Assembly: GCA_022793315.1 (NCBI GenBank)
Contig: JAAWCO010000025.1
Coordinates: forward strand, 1 to 46,344
DNA: 46,344 nt
Reading direction: 5' to 3'
Source of the DNA: Clostridiales bacterium
Lineage (GTDB): Bacteria; Bacillota; Clostridia; Oscillospirales; Acutalibacteraceae
Shown here one piece after another: positions 15,904 through 27,200 of the stretch (within the stretch, counting starts at the first letter, position 1; every line of letters begins with the position of its first letter). The notes under the pieces are model-generated. The model did no database searches and was not told the DNA's origin. It saw only the letters and a list, made by a program, of their open reading frames with translations. A program made the position numbers and the translations under genes.

Positions 15904-16335
15904 CTACAGCGTGTAAATATCTTCTCCCCGCAAAAGCTCAATGCCTCCCTCACGCAGCGCCTCCAATGCACGGTCGTTATCCCGGACACGGAGAATCACA
16001 CAGGCGCGGCCCTGAGCGCGGGAAATAAAGGCGTACATGTATTCAATATCCACCTCCCGGCTGGTCAGAGCGGCGGCGGCGGCGGCAAAGCCTCCCGGCT
16101 GATCGGGAACCCCAATGGCGATGACATTCGTCAGGGAAACGGTCAGGCCGGCGGTGCGCAGGGCCTCCTCCGCTTCGTCGGGCCGGTCCACAATGAGCCG
16201 GAGTATACCGAAGCTGGTGGTGTCCGCAATGGAAAGAGCACGGATGTCGATGCCCGCCTTTGCCAAAATGGAGGTAATCTCTCCGAGACGGCCGGACTTG
16301 TTCTCAACGAAAACGGAAATCTGTTTGATAAACAT
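15904..16335 (-). CDS. Tandem ACT-domain protein
   Basis: A 143-residue protein made of two ACT domains: residues 1-70 (MFIKQISVFVENKSGRLGEI is the classic first strand and helix of an ACT fold) and about 72-143 (VIAIGVPDQPGGFAAAAAAL). There is no catalytic domain, so it is a stand-alone small-ligand sensor, probably for an amino acid. Related two-ACT proteins are common in Clostridia and are often placed near amino-acid or phenylacetate-CoA ligase genes, but here the neighbour is folD. The start at 16335 is set by GGAGG eight bases upstream. Its own promoter is likely, as a 177-base gap separates it from folD. Confidence 0.85.
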   Translation of the reverse strand: MFIKQISVFVENKSGRLGEITSILAKAGIDIRALSIADTTSFGILRLIVDRPDEAEEALRTAGLTVSLTNVIAIGVPDQPGGFAAAAAALTSREVDIEYMYAFISRAQGRACVILRVRDNDRALEALREGGIELLRGEDIYTL

Positions 16336-16512
16336 ATAGCATCCTCCTTCAGCCTGTTGACGCCCGGACGGGCGGGGGAGCCCGGTCTGCCTGCATCGCC
16401 CAATACGGCCATGGCAGACCATCGCTCCGTCAACGTCTATATTTTTTCAGGGGAAAAGACGGTGCAGGGGTTAACAGCAGGTAATCCGTTCTGAAACCGG
16501 CAGGCCCGGCCT

Positions 16513-17373
16513 CTACTGAAGCAGGAGCGCATTTTGCAGACGGGCGGCCCGGACGGTATTTTGCAGCAGCATGGAGATGGTCATGGGGCCTACGCCGCCG
16601 GGAACCGGCGTGATATAGGCAGCCTTTTCCGCTACCGGAACAAAATCAACGTCGCCGCACAGCTTTCCGTTTTCATCCCGGTTCATGCCCACGTCAACCA
16701 CTGCCGCACCTGGCTTTACCATATCGGCGGTGACAAATTTCGCCTTTCCCACCGCTGCGACCAGAATATCGGCGCGGGCGCATATTTCTTTCAAATTCTT
16801 TGTCCGGGAGTGACAGATAGTGACGGTTCCGTTTTCATGAAGCAGCAGCATGGCCATCGGCTTGCCTACAATATTGCTCCGGCCGATTACCACACAGTCC
16901 TTCCCCGCCGGATCAATGCCGGCCACATGGAGCAGCTCCATCACGCCGGCGGGCGTACAGGGAACAAAACTGAAATCCCCGATCAGAATATGGCCCACGT
17001 TGGACGCGTGGAAGGCATCCACGTCCTTCAGCGGGGAAATCGCCTCAATCACCGCCTTTTCCTCAAGCGGAGCGGGAAGAGGGAGCTGGCACAGAATACC
17101 GTTGATATCACTGCGGCCGTTCAGGCTGGCCACCAGCGCCAGCAGCTCATCCTGAGAGGTATCGGCGGGCAGGGCAAATTCCTCCGAATAGATTCCCACC
17201 TCGGCACAGGCTTTCTTTTTATTGTTCACATAAATGCGGGAGGCGGGATCATCCCCTACAATGATAACGGCCAGGCCGGGAACGATCCCCTGTTCCTTCA
17301 GGCCGGCCACCTCCTCCTTCAGACGGGCACGCACCGCCGCCGAAGCGGCTTTCCCATCCAGCAACACTGCCAT
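16513..17373 (-). CDS. folD: Bifunctional methylenetetrahydrofolate dehydrogenase/methenyl-THF cyclohydrolase FolD
   Basis: A 286-residue enzyme of one-carbon folate metabolism, interconverting methylene-, methenyl- and 10-formyl-THF in the cytoplasm. Seen: YVNNKKKACAEVGI (the catalytic Lys region), GILCQLPLPAPLEEKAVIEA, GRSNIVGKPMAMLLLHENGT (nucleotide-binding loop) and the C-terminal PVPGGVGPMTISMLLQNTV. Length is normal. GAGGAATGACAA precedes the ATG. It lies downstream of lgt, but the hairpin at 17414-17444 suggests that only part of the lgt transcripts reach it. Confidence 0.95.
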   Translation of the reverse strand: MAVLLDGKAASAAVRARLKEEVAGLKEQGIVPGLAVIIVGDDPASRIYVNNKKKACAEVGIYSEEFALPADTSQDELLALVASLNGRSDINGILCQLPLPAPLEEKAVIEAISPLKDVDAFHASNVGHILIGDFSFVPCTPAGVMELLHVAGIDPAGKDCVVIGRSNIVGKPMAMLLLHENGTVTICHSRTKNLKEICARADILVAAVGKAKFVTADMVKPGAAVVDVGMNRDENGKLCGDVDFVPVAEKAAYITPVPGGVGPMTISMLLQNTVRAARLQNALLLQ

Positions 17374-17413
17374 TTGTCATTCCTCGCTTCCCATAAATAT
17401 AAAGATAAGGGGA

Positions 17414-17444
17414 AACCGCAGGCGAAAAGGCTCCGCCTGCGGTT
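17414..17444 (-). terminator. Hairpin between lgt and folD
   Basis: AACCGCAGGCG (17414-17424) pairs perfectly over 11 bases with CGCCTGCGGTT (17434-17444), seven bases after the lgt stop. On the minus strand TTTCCCCTTATCTTTATATTT-like T-rich sequence follows. A terminator or attenuator for lgt. Confidence 0.65.
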
Positions 17445-17450
17445 CTCTGT

Positions 17451-18467
17451 TCAGGGATGAGCCTCTGTGGACTCTCCGGTCTCCTCAGTAGATACCTCTG
17501 CACGGTTCACGGCTGTTTCTTCGGCATCGGAGGCAGCCTCCGCATCGCCGGAGCTGTCGGCGGATTCCCCGCCCGCCTCCGATTCCAGTTCCGCCAGCCT
17601 GTCCTCAAAGGCGGGCAGCTCATCGGGCAGCCGCCGGGAATAGGCGCGCAGAATGAACAGCAGCACCAATCCTCCCAGCACCGACAGCAGCGCCACCACC
17701 TGGGAAATACGGATGCCGGTCACACCGAAGTACAGGCTGTCGGTGCGAAGTCCCTCAATAAAAAAGCGCCCGGTACCATACCACATGATGTACAGGGCGA
17801 AAATCTCGCCCTTGAAGCGATAGAACCTCCGGGAAAGGAGGTGCAGCAGCGCAAAGCCGAGCAGACACCACAGCGACTCGTACAGAAAGGTGGGATGTAC
17901 CGGCAGACTGGGGTCGAACAGATTGGTGTTGCCGGTGGCTCCCGATTGAATGATGGAGCCGGTCATGCCCCAGGGCATGGCGGTGTTGCCGCCAAAGGCC
18001 TCCTGATTAAAAAAGTTCCCCCAGCGGCCGATGCCCTGCCCGATCAGGAAGCCCAGAGAGGCCAGGTCGAACATCCGCAGGGTATCCACCTTGCGCAGAC
18101 GGCACATCCACAGAGCGGTCAGGAAGGCAAAAATTACTCCGCCGTAGATGGCCAGGCCGCCGTCCCATATGGCAAATATTTCCCCCGGCTTCGACCAGTC
18201 GAAGCCGCCGTAAAACACCACATAATACAGCCGGGCGCCGATAAAGGCGAACAGGGCCGAAACCAGCACCACATCAATCATGCGGTCGGCGTCAAGCCGG
18301 AAGGTCTTTGCCCGGCGGAAGGCATACACCATCGCCAGCAGAAAGCCTGCAGCGATAATCAGCCCATACCAGCGGATGGAAAAATCAACCCCAAACAGAG
18401 AAAAATGGAACAGCTCCGGATTCACATGAAAGGTCCAGCCCAAGCGGGGGAAAGAGATGGTCTCCAT
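17451..18467 (-). CDS. lgt: Prolipoprotein diacylglyceryl transferase Lgt
   Basis: A 338-residue membrane enzyme that transfers diacylglycerol from phosphatidylglycerol to the lipobox Cys of prolipoproteins, the first step of lipoprotein maturation (substrates in this window include the cyclophilin at 11907 and the TraB-like protein at 42717). The signature GQGIGRWGNFFNQEAFGG is present, as are HPTFLYESLWCLLGF and GTGRFFIEGLRTDSLYF. ATG 18467 follows AAGGAGG by six bases. The last 55 residues are an unusual acidic Ser/Glu-rich tail (LAELESEAGGESADSSG and onward), not part of the usual fold and probably cytoplasmic and disordered. Confidence 0.93.
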   Translation of the reverse strand: METISFPRLGWTFHVNPELFHFSLFGVDFSIRWYGLIIAAGFLLAMVYAFRRAKTFRLDADRMIDVVLVSALFAFIGARLYYVVFYGGFDWSKPGEIFAIWDGGLAIYGGVIFAFLTALWMCRLRKVDTLRMFDLASLGFLIGQGIGRWGNFFNQEAFGGNTAMPWGMTGSIIQSGATGNTNLFDPSLPVHPTFLYESLWCLLGFALLHLLSRRFYRFKGEIFALYIMWYGTGRFFIEGLRTDSLYFGVTGIRISQVVALLSVLGGLVLLFILRAYSRRLPDELPAFEDRLAELESEAGGESADSSGDAEAASDAEETAVNRAEVSTEETGESTEAHP

Positions 18468-18541
18468 AAGAGCCTCCTTAATCGGCCGGGACACCGCCGC
18501 CGGCCCGCAGATGAATATGTAGGACGGGATACCCGGTCCCG

Positions 18542-19849
18542 TCATACCGGCCGGACAATGGAAAGCACCGAGCAGGTGTCGTGAAAATCGCTCTCCAGCC
18601 GTTCTGTCACCCATTGTACCCCAAGAGCGGCCATTTCGTCAATAAGGGCAAAGGGCTCCCGTCCGTTGAAGCAATCGGAAATACGGGCATCGGCGCAGTT
18701 TTCCACATCGTTGAGTCCCGCTACCATCCGTCCGTATACCGCCCGTCGGGCCGCTTCAAAATCGGAGGTGGCGACTCCCTCCCGGCGCAGACGGGCGATT
18801 TCCTCCCGGATTTCCTCACAAACGCGGTCGGGGTCGGCGGACTCACCGGCGAAAAGCCAGGCCGCGTAGCCGGGGCCGTCGAACAGATCCGCTCCAAAGG
18901 AAGAATTGATCAGTCCCTTCGCCATCAGGCGCGCGTACAGGGGCGAGGCCCTGCCCGCCAGCAGCTCGCACAGCACCGCCGCACCCGCCAGCTCAGCGGG
19001 CGTCTGTAACCGCCCGGCCTCCCGCTCGGGGATCGCTTTTTTATAGCCAAAATAGAACAGAGGGGCCGCGACCGGCATAGCCTCTTCAATGCGGTCCTGC
19101 GCCACGGCCTCGGGCTCCGCCAGCGCGGGGACAGGCGGGGTTCGCAGCACCGCCGCTCCCCTGTCCGCACTTCCGTCGGTCCCCAGCACGCGGTCCGCCA
19201 CAGCCAGCACCCTTTCCACTGTCACATCGCCTGCCACGGCCAGCGCCATATTGTGCAGGTCGTAATAGGTGTGATAGCAGTCATATAGCAGCTCCGGCGT
19301 GATGTGAGCAATGGATTCCACTGTCCCGCCGATGTCGACGCGGACCGGATGCCGTGTATACAGCGCCCGCAGCAGATTGAAAAGGCAGCGGCGGCCGGGA
19401 TTATCGTCCAGCATGCGGATTTCCTGCCCGATGATGCCCTGCTCCTTCTGCACCGTCTCCTCGGTAAAATAGGGGTGACGGACAAAATCCAGCAGAATTT
19501 CCAGATTGTCCTCCAGCTGGTCGGTGCAGGTGAACAGATAGGCCGTATGGTCAAAGCTGGTGTAGGCGTTGGCTGACGCGCCGGTGGCCGCATAGCGGGC
19601 GAAGGCGTCGCCGTCCTCGCTCTCAAACAGCTTGTGCTCCAGATAATGGGCGATTCCCTCCGGCACCGGCGTCGCCTTTCCCTGCCCGTTCAGGCAAAAG
19701 GTATCAATTGATCCGTACCGGGTGGCAAACGCGGCGTATCCGGAGCGGTAGCCCGGCTTGGGACAGACAAAGATTGTCAGCCCCGACGGATGGTCGACCC
19801 GGTGACAGACCTCACCGGTCCGTTCATGCTGGTAAGTGATGACATTCAT
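18542..19849 (-). CDS. M16 family zinc metallopeptidase (YmfH-like)
   Basis: A 435-residue insulinase-like protein. The inverted zinc motif HxxEH is intact as HYLEH in PEGIAHYLEHKLFESEDG, and the second Glu expected further on is in the EEIREE/FTEETVQKEQGIIGQEI region typical of M16. It is the catalytically competent member of a pair; the partner at 19884-21176 lacks HxxEH, like the YmfF/YmfH pairs of Firmicutes. ATG 19849 has GGGGGAA upstream. It lies 34 bases after the partner gene. The substrate is unknown; the pair probably forms a clam-shell heterodimer that degrades peptides. Confidence 0.88.
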   Translation of the reverse strand: MNVITYQHERTGEVCHRVDHPSGLTIFVCPKPGYRSGYAAFATRYGSIDTFCLNGQGKATPVPEGIAHYLEHKLFESEDGDAFARYAATGASANAYTSFDHTAYLFTCTDQLEDNLEILLDFVRHPYFTEETVQKEQGIIGQEIRMLDDNPGRRCLFNLLRALYTRHPVRVDIGGTVESIAHITPELLYDCYHTYYDLHNMALAVAGDVTVERVLAVADRVLGTDGSADRGAAVLRTPPVPALAEPEAVAQDRIEEAMPVAAPLFYFGYKKAIPEREAGRLQTPAELAGAAVLCELLAGRASPLYARLMAKGLINSSFGADLFDGPGYAAWLFAGESADPDRVCEEIREEIARLRREGVATSDFEAARRAVYGRMVAGLNDVENCADARISDCFNGREPFALIDEMAALGVQWVTERLESDFHDTCSVLSIVRPV

Positions 19850-19883
19850 ATCGTTCCCCCTCTCTGATAACAGCTGGCCGGGC

Positions 19884-21176
19884 TCACGCCGGGGAATCCT
19901 CACCCGCCAGCAGATAAACCGTATCCGGCCGCAGACTCCGGGCGGCCGCCTGCACCTGTTCGGGCGTGACGGCGGCGACCTGCGCGGCCGCTCCGTCCGG
20001 CGAAAGAGGCGTCTCCCGGTTCGCCTGTCCGAGATACCAGCCGGCCAGGGTGGATTGCAAATCGCCCAGCGTCGCCATCTGGCTGACGACGCTGCGCCGC
20101 GCCGCCTCCAGCTCTTCTTCGGTAAAATCGCCGCAGCGGACCCGCTCCAGCTGGCGCAGGATCTCTTCCTCCGCCCGGCCGGCGTTCGCCTCCTCCACGC
20201 CGCTGTCCACCAGCAGAACCCCCTTATGCCGGTCCACACTCGACGCACAGTAGTAGCACAGGCTGAGCTTTTCCCGCACATGACGAAACAGAAGGGAATG
20301 CGGGGTGCCGCCCAGCAGGGCGTTCATCAGGCGCAGGGCCGCGACCTCCTCCGCGCCAGAGCGGGATTCTGCCGCCGGTGTGATAAAGCTCATCACCAGC
20401 TTGGCCTGCGCCAGCTCCATCCGTTCCGTCACCCGGCGGACCTCCGCCTTCCCGCGGGGAGCGGGCACCGGCTTCAGCGGCAGGGGAGAGCGGGCGGAAA
20501 CCTGTGCCAGTCCCTGACGAAAGGCGTCCGCAGCGGCGGCGCCGGCGCCGCTCTGGGAAAGCAGAAGCAAGCGGGCCTGCTCCATGGTTTCGCGCCAGAC
20601 GGCCGTCATGCGTTCGGGTGTGAGCGCCGCTGCCTGCTCTGCCCGACCATAGCGGTCAACCGCAAAAGCCTCTCCCTCGCAGGTCAGCTCTTCACAGCGG
20701 CGGCGGGCATAGCGGCGCTTGTCGTTGATCTCCGACTCGATCCGCTCGACCAGCATCCGGCGCTCCTGCTCCACATCGGCGGTGCGGAACCGTCCGTTTT
20801 CCAGCGCGGGTTCAAACAGCATAGAGCGCAGCAGAGCAGCGCATTCCGCCGTTATCGCCTCCCGGTCCAGGGTGAAGCGGTCGTCCAGCGAAACGGCGGT
20901 GAGCACCAACGCCTGTGTTTCACCCAGACGGGTCACCTCCGCACTCACACGCGCGCCGTACAGCTCGTTCAGCCGCCGGTTCAGGGAGGTAAAATCGGGA
21001 TAGGCCGCACAGCTCCGGCACAGCAGGAACGGGAGCAGGGCGCGGGAGGAGGCCTCCTCCTCCGACAGCGGCAGCAGCAGGGCGGCAGTCAGGCGGGCGG
21101 TTTTGAAACGGTCCGCCGGCAGGGACAGGGCGCGGGCGCCTGCCGCCAGCGGTTCAAAGCAGGGGGAATCGGTCAA
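19884..21176 (-). CDS. M16 family peptidase-like protein without zinc motif (YmfF-like)
   Basis: A 430-residue M16-fold protein that lacks HxxEH. Family segments are seen: SLNRRLNELYGARVSAEV, KLVMSFITPAAESRSG, MNALLGGTPHSLLFRHVREK, LSLCYYCASSVDRHKGVLLV. Such partners supply substrate binding in M16 heterodimers. The start is TTG at 21176, preceded by GAAGGAGGG at ideal spacing; no ATG or GTG start nearby fits as well. It lies 86 bases downstream of the giant glucan synthase gene and 34 bases upstream of the YmfH-like gene on the same strand. Confidence 0.87.
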   Translation of the reverse strand: MTDSPCFEPLAAGARALSLPADRFKTARLTAALLLPLSEEEASSRALLPFLLCRSCAAYPDFTSLNRRLNELYGARVSAEVTRLGETQALVLTAVSLDDRFTLDREAITAECAALLRSMLFEPALENGRFRTADVEQERRMLVERIESEINDKRRYARRRCEELTCEGEAFAVDRYGRAEQAAALTPERMTAVWRETMEQARLLLLSQSGAGAAAADAFRQGLAQVSARSPLPLKPVPAPRGKAEVRRVTERMELAQAKLVMSFITPAAESRSGAEEVAALRLMNALLGGTPHSLLFRHVREKLSLCYYCASSVDRHKGVLLVDSGVEEANAGRAEEEILRQLERVRCGDFTEEELEAARRSVVSQMATLGDLQSTLAGWYLGQANRETPLSPDGAAAQVAAVTPEQVQAAARSLRPDTVYLLAGEDSPA

Positions 21177-21262
21177 GAAAAGCCCTCCTTCATCATCTCA
21201 GTGGGATCGTGGGGGAGACAGAATTTTCCATTCACTTTCAGTATAGCAAATCCACAGCCGTT

Positions 21263-24200
21263 TCACAATGCCTGCGGCGGATTTGCGGGAAAAAACACCT
21301 CCGCCCGATGCTCCCCGCCATCCAGAGGAATCCAGCCGGCCGTTTTGCCGTCCACCAGCAGCCGCGCCGTCTCCGCCCGCCGAACGGTGAGCTGCAGGCG
21401 GGTGCCGCGCAGGATCATACTCAGCGTAAAGCCCTCCCAGCCGGCGGGCAGACAGGGAGAAAGGGTCAGGCGGTCCCCCTGCGGAATCAGCCCCAGCAGC
21501 TCACGCAGGACGGCGATATACACCCAGCCCGCCGAGCCCGTGTACCAGGTCCAGCCCACTCGGCCGGGACATTCCTCATTGGCATACACGTCGCCCGCCA
21601 GCACATAGGGCTCACCGCCGTAGCGCGCCCATGCGCCGCCGGAGGCATCGGAGTGGGCGTATTTGTTCACCGGATTGAGCAGCCGAAGCAGCTGCACCCC
21701 CTCTTCCGCCCGCCCGCTCCGCAGGAAGGCGATGGCCAGCCAGGCGGCGGCGTGGGTATACTGTCCGCCGTTCTCTCTCACGCCCGGAGGATAGGCGGCG
21801 ATATACCCGACCGGCTTTTCCGGCCGGTCAAAGGGCGGTGTGAACAGACGCACCACCCCCAGCTCCTCGTCCGCCAGCTCCTTCCGGGCCGTGTCGAGGG
21901 CCGCGGTAGCGCGCCCGGGGTCCAGGCCGGACAGCACGGCAAAGGATTGGGTCAGGCTGTCCAGCGCGCAGGCCGGATCCCCCTTTTTTCCCAGCGGCGT
22001 GCCGTCATCAAAGAAGGCCCGCCAATACCGGTCGTTGTCAAAGCAGGCCTCCGCCGCCTCACGGTATCCGCTGGCAGCCCGGCGGAACAGGGCGGCGCGG
22101 CGTTCGTCCCCCCGCTCCTCCGCCAGCCGGGCATACCGGTCCAGTGTGAGGGCGAGAAACATTCCCAGCCACACGCTTTCTCCCTGACCTCCGGCGCCGA
22201 GCTGGCTGAAGCCGTCGTTCCAGTCCCCGCTGCCGATGAGCGGCAGCCGGTGGGGGCCTTCGGTACAGGCGCGCTCCAGGGCCCGCGCGCCGTGCTCATA
22301 AAGGGAGTCCCTCTGTTCGACAGCCGCCGGTTCAAAATAGCGGTCGCCCTCGTCCTCCCGCAGCGGCTCGCCGCGAAGCCAGCCCACCGGTGTATCCGCG
22401 AAGGCGCGGTCTCCGGTAAAGGAGACATATTCCGCCAGCACATAGGGCAGCCACACCATATCGTCGGAGCAGCGGGTACGCACCCCCCGCGGTCCCCGGC
22501 CGGGCAGGCGATGCCACCAGTGCAGCACATCCCCCTCCTCAAACTGGACCGCAGCGCAGCGCAGGAGCTGGCGGCGGGTGAGCGCAGGATTGATCCACAG
22601 CGCGGCGAGGGAATCCTGAAGCTGGTCGCGGAACCCCCACGCCCCGCCGCTCTGATAAAACCCGGTGCGCGCATAAATCCGGCAATCGACCACCTGACGC
22701 GGCAGCCAGGCGCACAGTGCATTGAGCTCCCGGTCGGGGGTGGTTACCGCCGGCACAAGCGCGGCTTCTTCCCGCAGCAGCTCCTCCGCCAGAGCGGGAA
22801 GCCGCCGGGCAGCCTCCTCACAGGCGGCAAAGCCCAGAACAAAGGTTACTCGCTCCTTCCGGCGCGGCGGCAGGCGGCGGCGAACCAGCACGGCCGCGCA
22901 GGGGTCTGGCAGCGGGGCGAGGGTTCCTGTCCCCCATTTGCCCGACAGAAATCCGCCCCGGTCGCAGTCACAGTCGTCCGCACCGCCCAACGCGGTCAGC
23001 AGCATGTGTCCCCGCACGGCCGCAAAGGGATTGCGGAGATACAGGGCGCCGTTCTCCCATCGGGAGGCTACATGGCGCGCCGCGCTCCGATCCACACCCA
23101 GCACCGGTTCGGTATAATACACCGCTTCCACCTCCCGCTCCTCTTCCTCCAGAGTACCGACATTCTCCAGCTCCAGTTCAATCAGCTTGAGCATTCCCCG
23201 CCGCGGTACCCGGATGGTGACCTGCACCCGCAGCGCACCGGCCCGGCCCTCATAGCGGGCGAAGCCCTCTCCAAAGGTGACGCGCGCGCCCCACAGCAGA
23301 TCATAAACACGGCCCGCCGTCCGCAGCAGCAGCATCTCCCCCCGATTGTCCGAAGCGGTATCGTTATACCAGGGGGTCAGACGGTTTTCCCGCGCATTGA
23401 TCGCCCAGGAAAAACCCGCAGCCCGGTCGGAGACCAGGGTGCCAAAGGTCGGATTGGCCAGCACATGGCACCAGGGCAGGCGGGGGGCCTCCCCCTCCAG
23501 CGTAAAGTCGCCGGAGGCAAAACGGCCGCCGTGAACAGACAGCTCCCCGTGAGCGCCGGCGGCGGGGCCGTCCGGCTTTTCCACCGGCCCTATTTCAACC
23601 GGGACATAATCCACCGGGGGAGGGGCCGCGCGCTGGAGATCACGGGCGCCGTTATGCGCGCAAACCGCCGTGAGAAGGGCAAGGGCCTCCTCTCCATGGA
23701 TGGAGAGATTGACCGGATGGATGCCTCCGCGTGCGCCCAGAAGGCTGTCGCACCGCGCAGAGCGGGCCGCCTCCCGGATGCCGTCCAGCACCGGAGAGTC
23801 GTAGTCTCCCCCTTCCCGGAAGGCGATTACCAGCTCGGTGGAAACCCCACCCAGCCGCAGAGAACGATGAAGGCGCATATACGGCTCCGCGCGTGAGGCG
23901 TCGGCCGCATTGTGGATTTCAATGAAGAGCAGGGGGAAATCCCCCGATATTCCAAGCGCCCACAGCGCCGTCTGCCCCTTTGTATTTTCCCGGGCGGCGG
24001 CCGCCCATTCCCGCGACATGCGGGGCGGATAGAAGAGATCGGGCAGGATTGCCGCGGCCAGCTGGGCCTCCACGCCGCCGAAGGGACTGCGGGCGGCCCG
24101 CCCAACTGTCAGCGGGCCCTCCCGGCGGATTTCAATCAGGCGGGTGGCGGCCTCGCTTTCGGTAGGAGCCGCCGTCAGCGCAAGGGTGACCAGCCGCTGG

Positions 24201-27200
24201 GAACGAGGGGGAAGCTCCACCGTCAGCCGGATGGCCGCCGCCCCGTCGGGAATGCCCCGCCCCCGGCTGGAAAAGGGGCGGCCGCTCCCCGCCGTCAGTG
24301 AAACAATTCCCTCTGGCCGGGTGAGCAGGGCTTCCCGCGATACCTCGTATTCAAATCCGCCGCCGTCCAGAAGCCCCACCGCCAGGCAGACCGGCGGTTC
24401 CCCCTCCCGGCCGCGCCGGGTCAGGAAGAGCGCACCTGCCGCTTCATCCCGGCGGGCGGACAGAAACAGGCGGGAAAAGGCGGGGTGCGCCTGTGCATCC
24501 TCCCGCCGGGCGAGACAGGGCTCAAAATAAAAAAGCACACGAACGCTCAAACGGCGTCCCGATTTGTTTTTAAGCACCACCTGCCGCTGTTCGCAGGGCA
24601 GACGGGGATGAACCATCACCCGCAGGCCGGTTTCCAGCGCACCCCGGTCGGCGAAAAAGGCCGCGTAGCCCTCTCCGAACTCCGCCCGCCGCTGCGTCGT
24701 CCCGTCACCGTAGTCGGGAGCTCTGGTAAGGGAAAACGCCCCCTCACCGCCGTCCACCACGGTAAAAATCCCCTGCGGACGGCGCAGCAGATCCCCGCTG
24801 TGCATGTGGATATCCAGTCCGCGGCAAACCGAAATCCCCGCGCCGGAGTCGGTGACAGCCAGCGACCACTCGCTGCCCGAAAGCAGCTGCATACGGGGGG
24901 TTCGGGGATTGATGACCGGGATCTCCTCCGCCGCCGGGCGGGAACGCCCCGGCCGTTCAGGAACGGAGCGCTCCTGCGCCCCGCTGAAGACAGCTCCGCT
25001 CTCCGGCGCCCGCTCATGCAGCAGCTCCTCCGCCCGCGCCATGGCGGGATCACGGAGAAAGAGACGGACAAAGCGGTCTTCCATCGCCGCGTTGGCGCAG
25101 GCTACCATGCTCATTCCCACATGATGGGCCATATAGCTGCGCACGATTGAAAAACCGCCGCGCGGGGTGCGGTCGGGGGTGAAATCTGCCGCTTCATAAA
25201 AGCCGCAGCGGCCGGTCATCCCCCGGCGCTCCAGCCGGGACAGATTGCGCAGGGCGGCCTCCGGATCGGTGGTCAGGGTCAGAAAGGTGGAATAGGGGGA
25301 GACCACCAGCTCGCTGCCCAGCCCCCGCTTGAGGGCCAGACGCGGTACGCCGTGTGCCTTATACTGATAGCTGAGGTTGCTGTCAAAGGCATAAAAGCCG
25401 CTTTCGCTGATGCCCCACGGCACACCACGGGGAGGCCGCCGCCGCTGGCAGTGAAGGCAGAAGCGCAGCGCCTCATCACTCATGGAACCCTCCTGCGCCG
25501 GCAGTAGCAGGCGCGGCATAAAATACTCGAACATGGTACCAGTCCAGGAGACCGGACCCACATACCGGCCCGAGCGGGCCAATGTGCGCCCCAGTGCACC
25601 CCAGTGCTTTTTGGGTATGGCACGGGTGGCGATGGCAAAATAGCCGGTCAGACGGCTCTCGCTCATCAGCAGGTCATAATAGGAGGGACTGACCTCTCCT
25701 GTATCGGGGTCCAGACCGATATGAAACAGAGCGCGCCGGGGATTATACAGCGGGGCAAGCTCCAGCTGTTCGTTGAGCAGGCGAATTCTCTCCGCCAGCT
25801 GAAAGGCGGGGCTGCTGCTTCCCTCCGACAGCTCCAGTACAGCCTGCCGCAGCGCCACGAGACAGCAGGCGAGATTGCCGCTGTCCACGGTGGAGATATA
25901 GCGGGGAGAGAGGGGATGCAGGGTGCGGGTATCGTACCAGTTGTAAAGATTCCCTTTCCACTTTTCCAGCCGCTCCAGTGTTCGGACAGTCCGCTCTGTC
26001 CGCAGAAGAAAACCTTCGTTGTCGATAAAGCCGAAATCCCTTGCCGCCGCGATACACAGAAGATACATGCCGATATTGGTGGGGGAGGTGCGGTGGGCAA
26101 CCCGCCACACCGGCGATTCCTGAAGGTTGTCCGGGGGCAGATAGTGATCCTCCGCTCCGCACAGCTCCTCGTAAAACCGCCACATGGCGGCGGCATAGGC
26201 GCTGACCCTCTCCTTTTCCGCGGGGGAAAGGGCGCGCCGCTCCAATACCTTCGGCGGCCGGCCGGAAAAAAGCGCGAGCGGAATGAGCAGCAGGAACAGA
26301 ATACCAGCCAGCCGCGTCAGACCGGCCCCGGTCAGGATCAGCAGCGCCGCCGCCGGCAGAACGTACCAGAAGCGCCGCAGGGCTAACCCCAACGTATTCC
26401 GGCCGCCCTCGGCATCCGCCGCCGTTACCCATTGAAGAAGGCGGCGGCGGGATTTCAGCCGCCAGAGAGCACGGGCGGCAGCGTCCGCACCGGTCCACGC
26501 CTGCGCGGGCAGCATCACCAGCTGATAGGCGGCCCGTGTGAAGGCGCTCAGCGCCCGCGGCAGCGTGCGGGAATAGTAGCGGCCGGTCAGCGTCAGCATT
26601 CCGCCGTGAAGGAGGGACAGCAGGGCAGCCAGCACCTCCCCGGCCATGGCGGACAGCAGGGCCGCCGCCGCCAGCACCTGTCCCGCCGTACCGGCAAACA
26701 GAGGGGAGAGCAGCAGACACAGAAGGGCGGCTGCTGGAGTCAGGGAGCGGCGCAGATTGTCCAGCAGCTTCCATTTATCCAGCCGCCGGAGGGGAAGGAG
26801 GCGGTTAAAAAGAAAGGGGGCATTTTGCCAGTCCCCCCGTACCCAGCGGTGCAGACGGGTCAGCCAGCTGCCCATCCGGTCGGGGACGCCGTCGGTCATT
26901 TCCACGTCCCCCACCAGTCCGGCGCGGAGCAGGCATCCCTCCAGAATATCGTGGCTCAGCACCTGTTCGGGCGGAAAGGGGGTCTGGAGGGTTCGCTCGA
27001 AGGCGCGCAGGTCGATCAGTCCCTTGCCTGCAAAAATTCCCGACGCAAAGCCGTCCATGTACAGCTCTCCCGCTGGTACATCATAGGGGGTAACCCCTCC
27101 CGCCCCCGCCATGGCGGAGGAAAAGGGGGTTCTTCCTGCGCTGACCAGCTCCGGACTCATGCGGGGAGTCAGCACCCCATAGCCCTGCGATACCCGGCCG

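Noticed and set aside
21209..23896. A long open reading frame on the plus strand opposite the giant glucan synthase gene (about 895 codons)
   Set aside because: It is the shadow of a G+C-rich gene on the minus strand; its product is rich in Arg/Pro/Gly/His with no recognisable domain, and the minus-strand frame has clear GH94 motifs.
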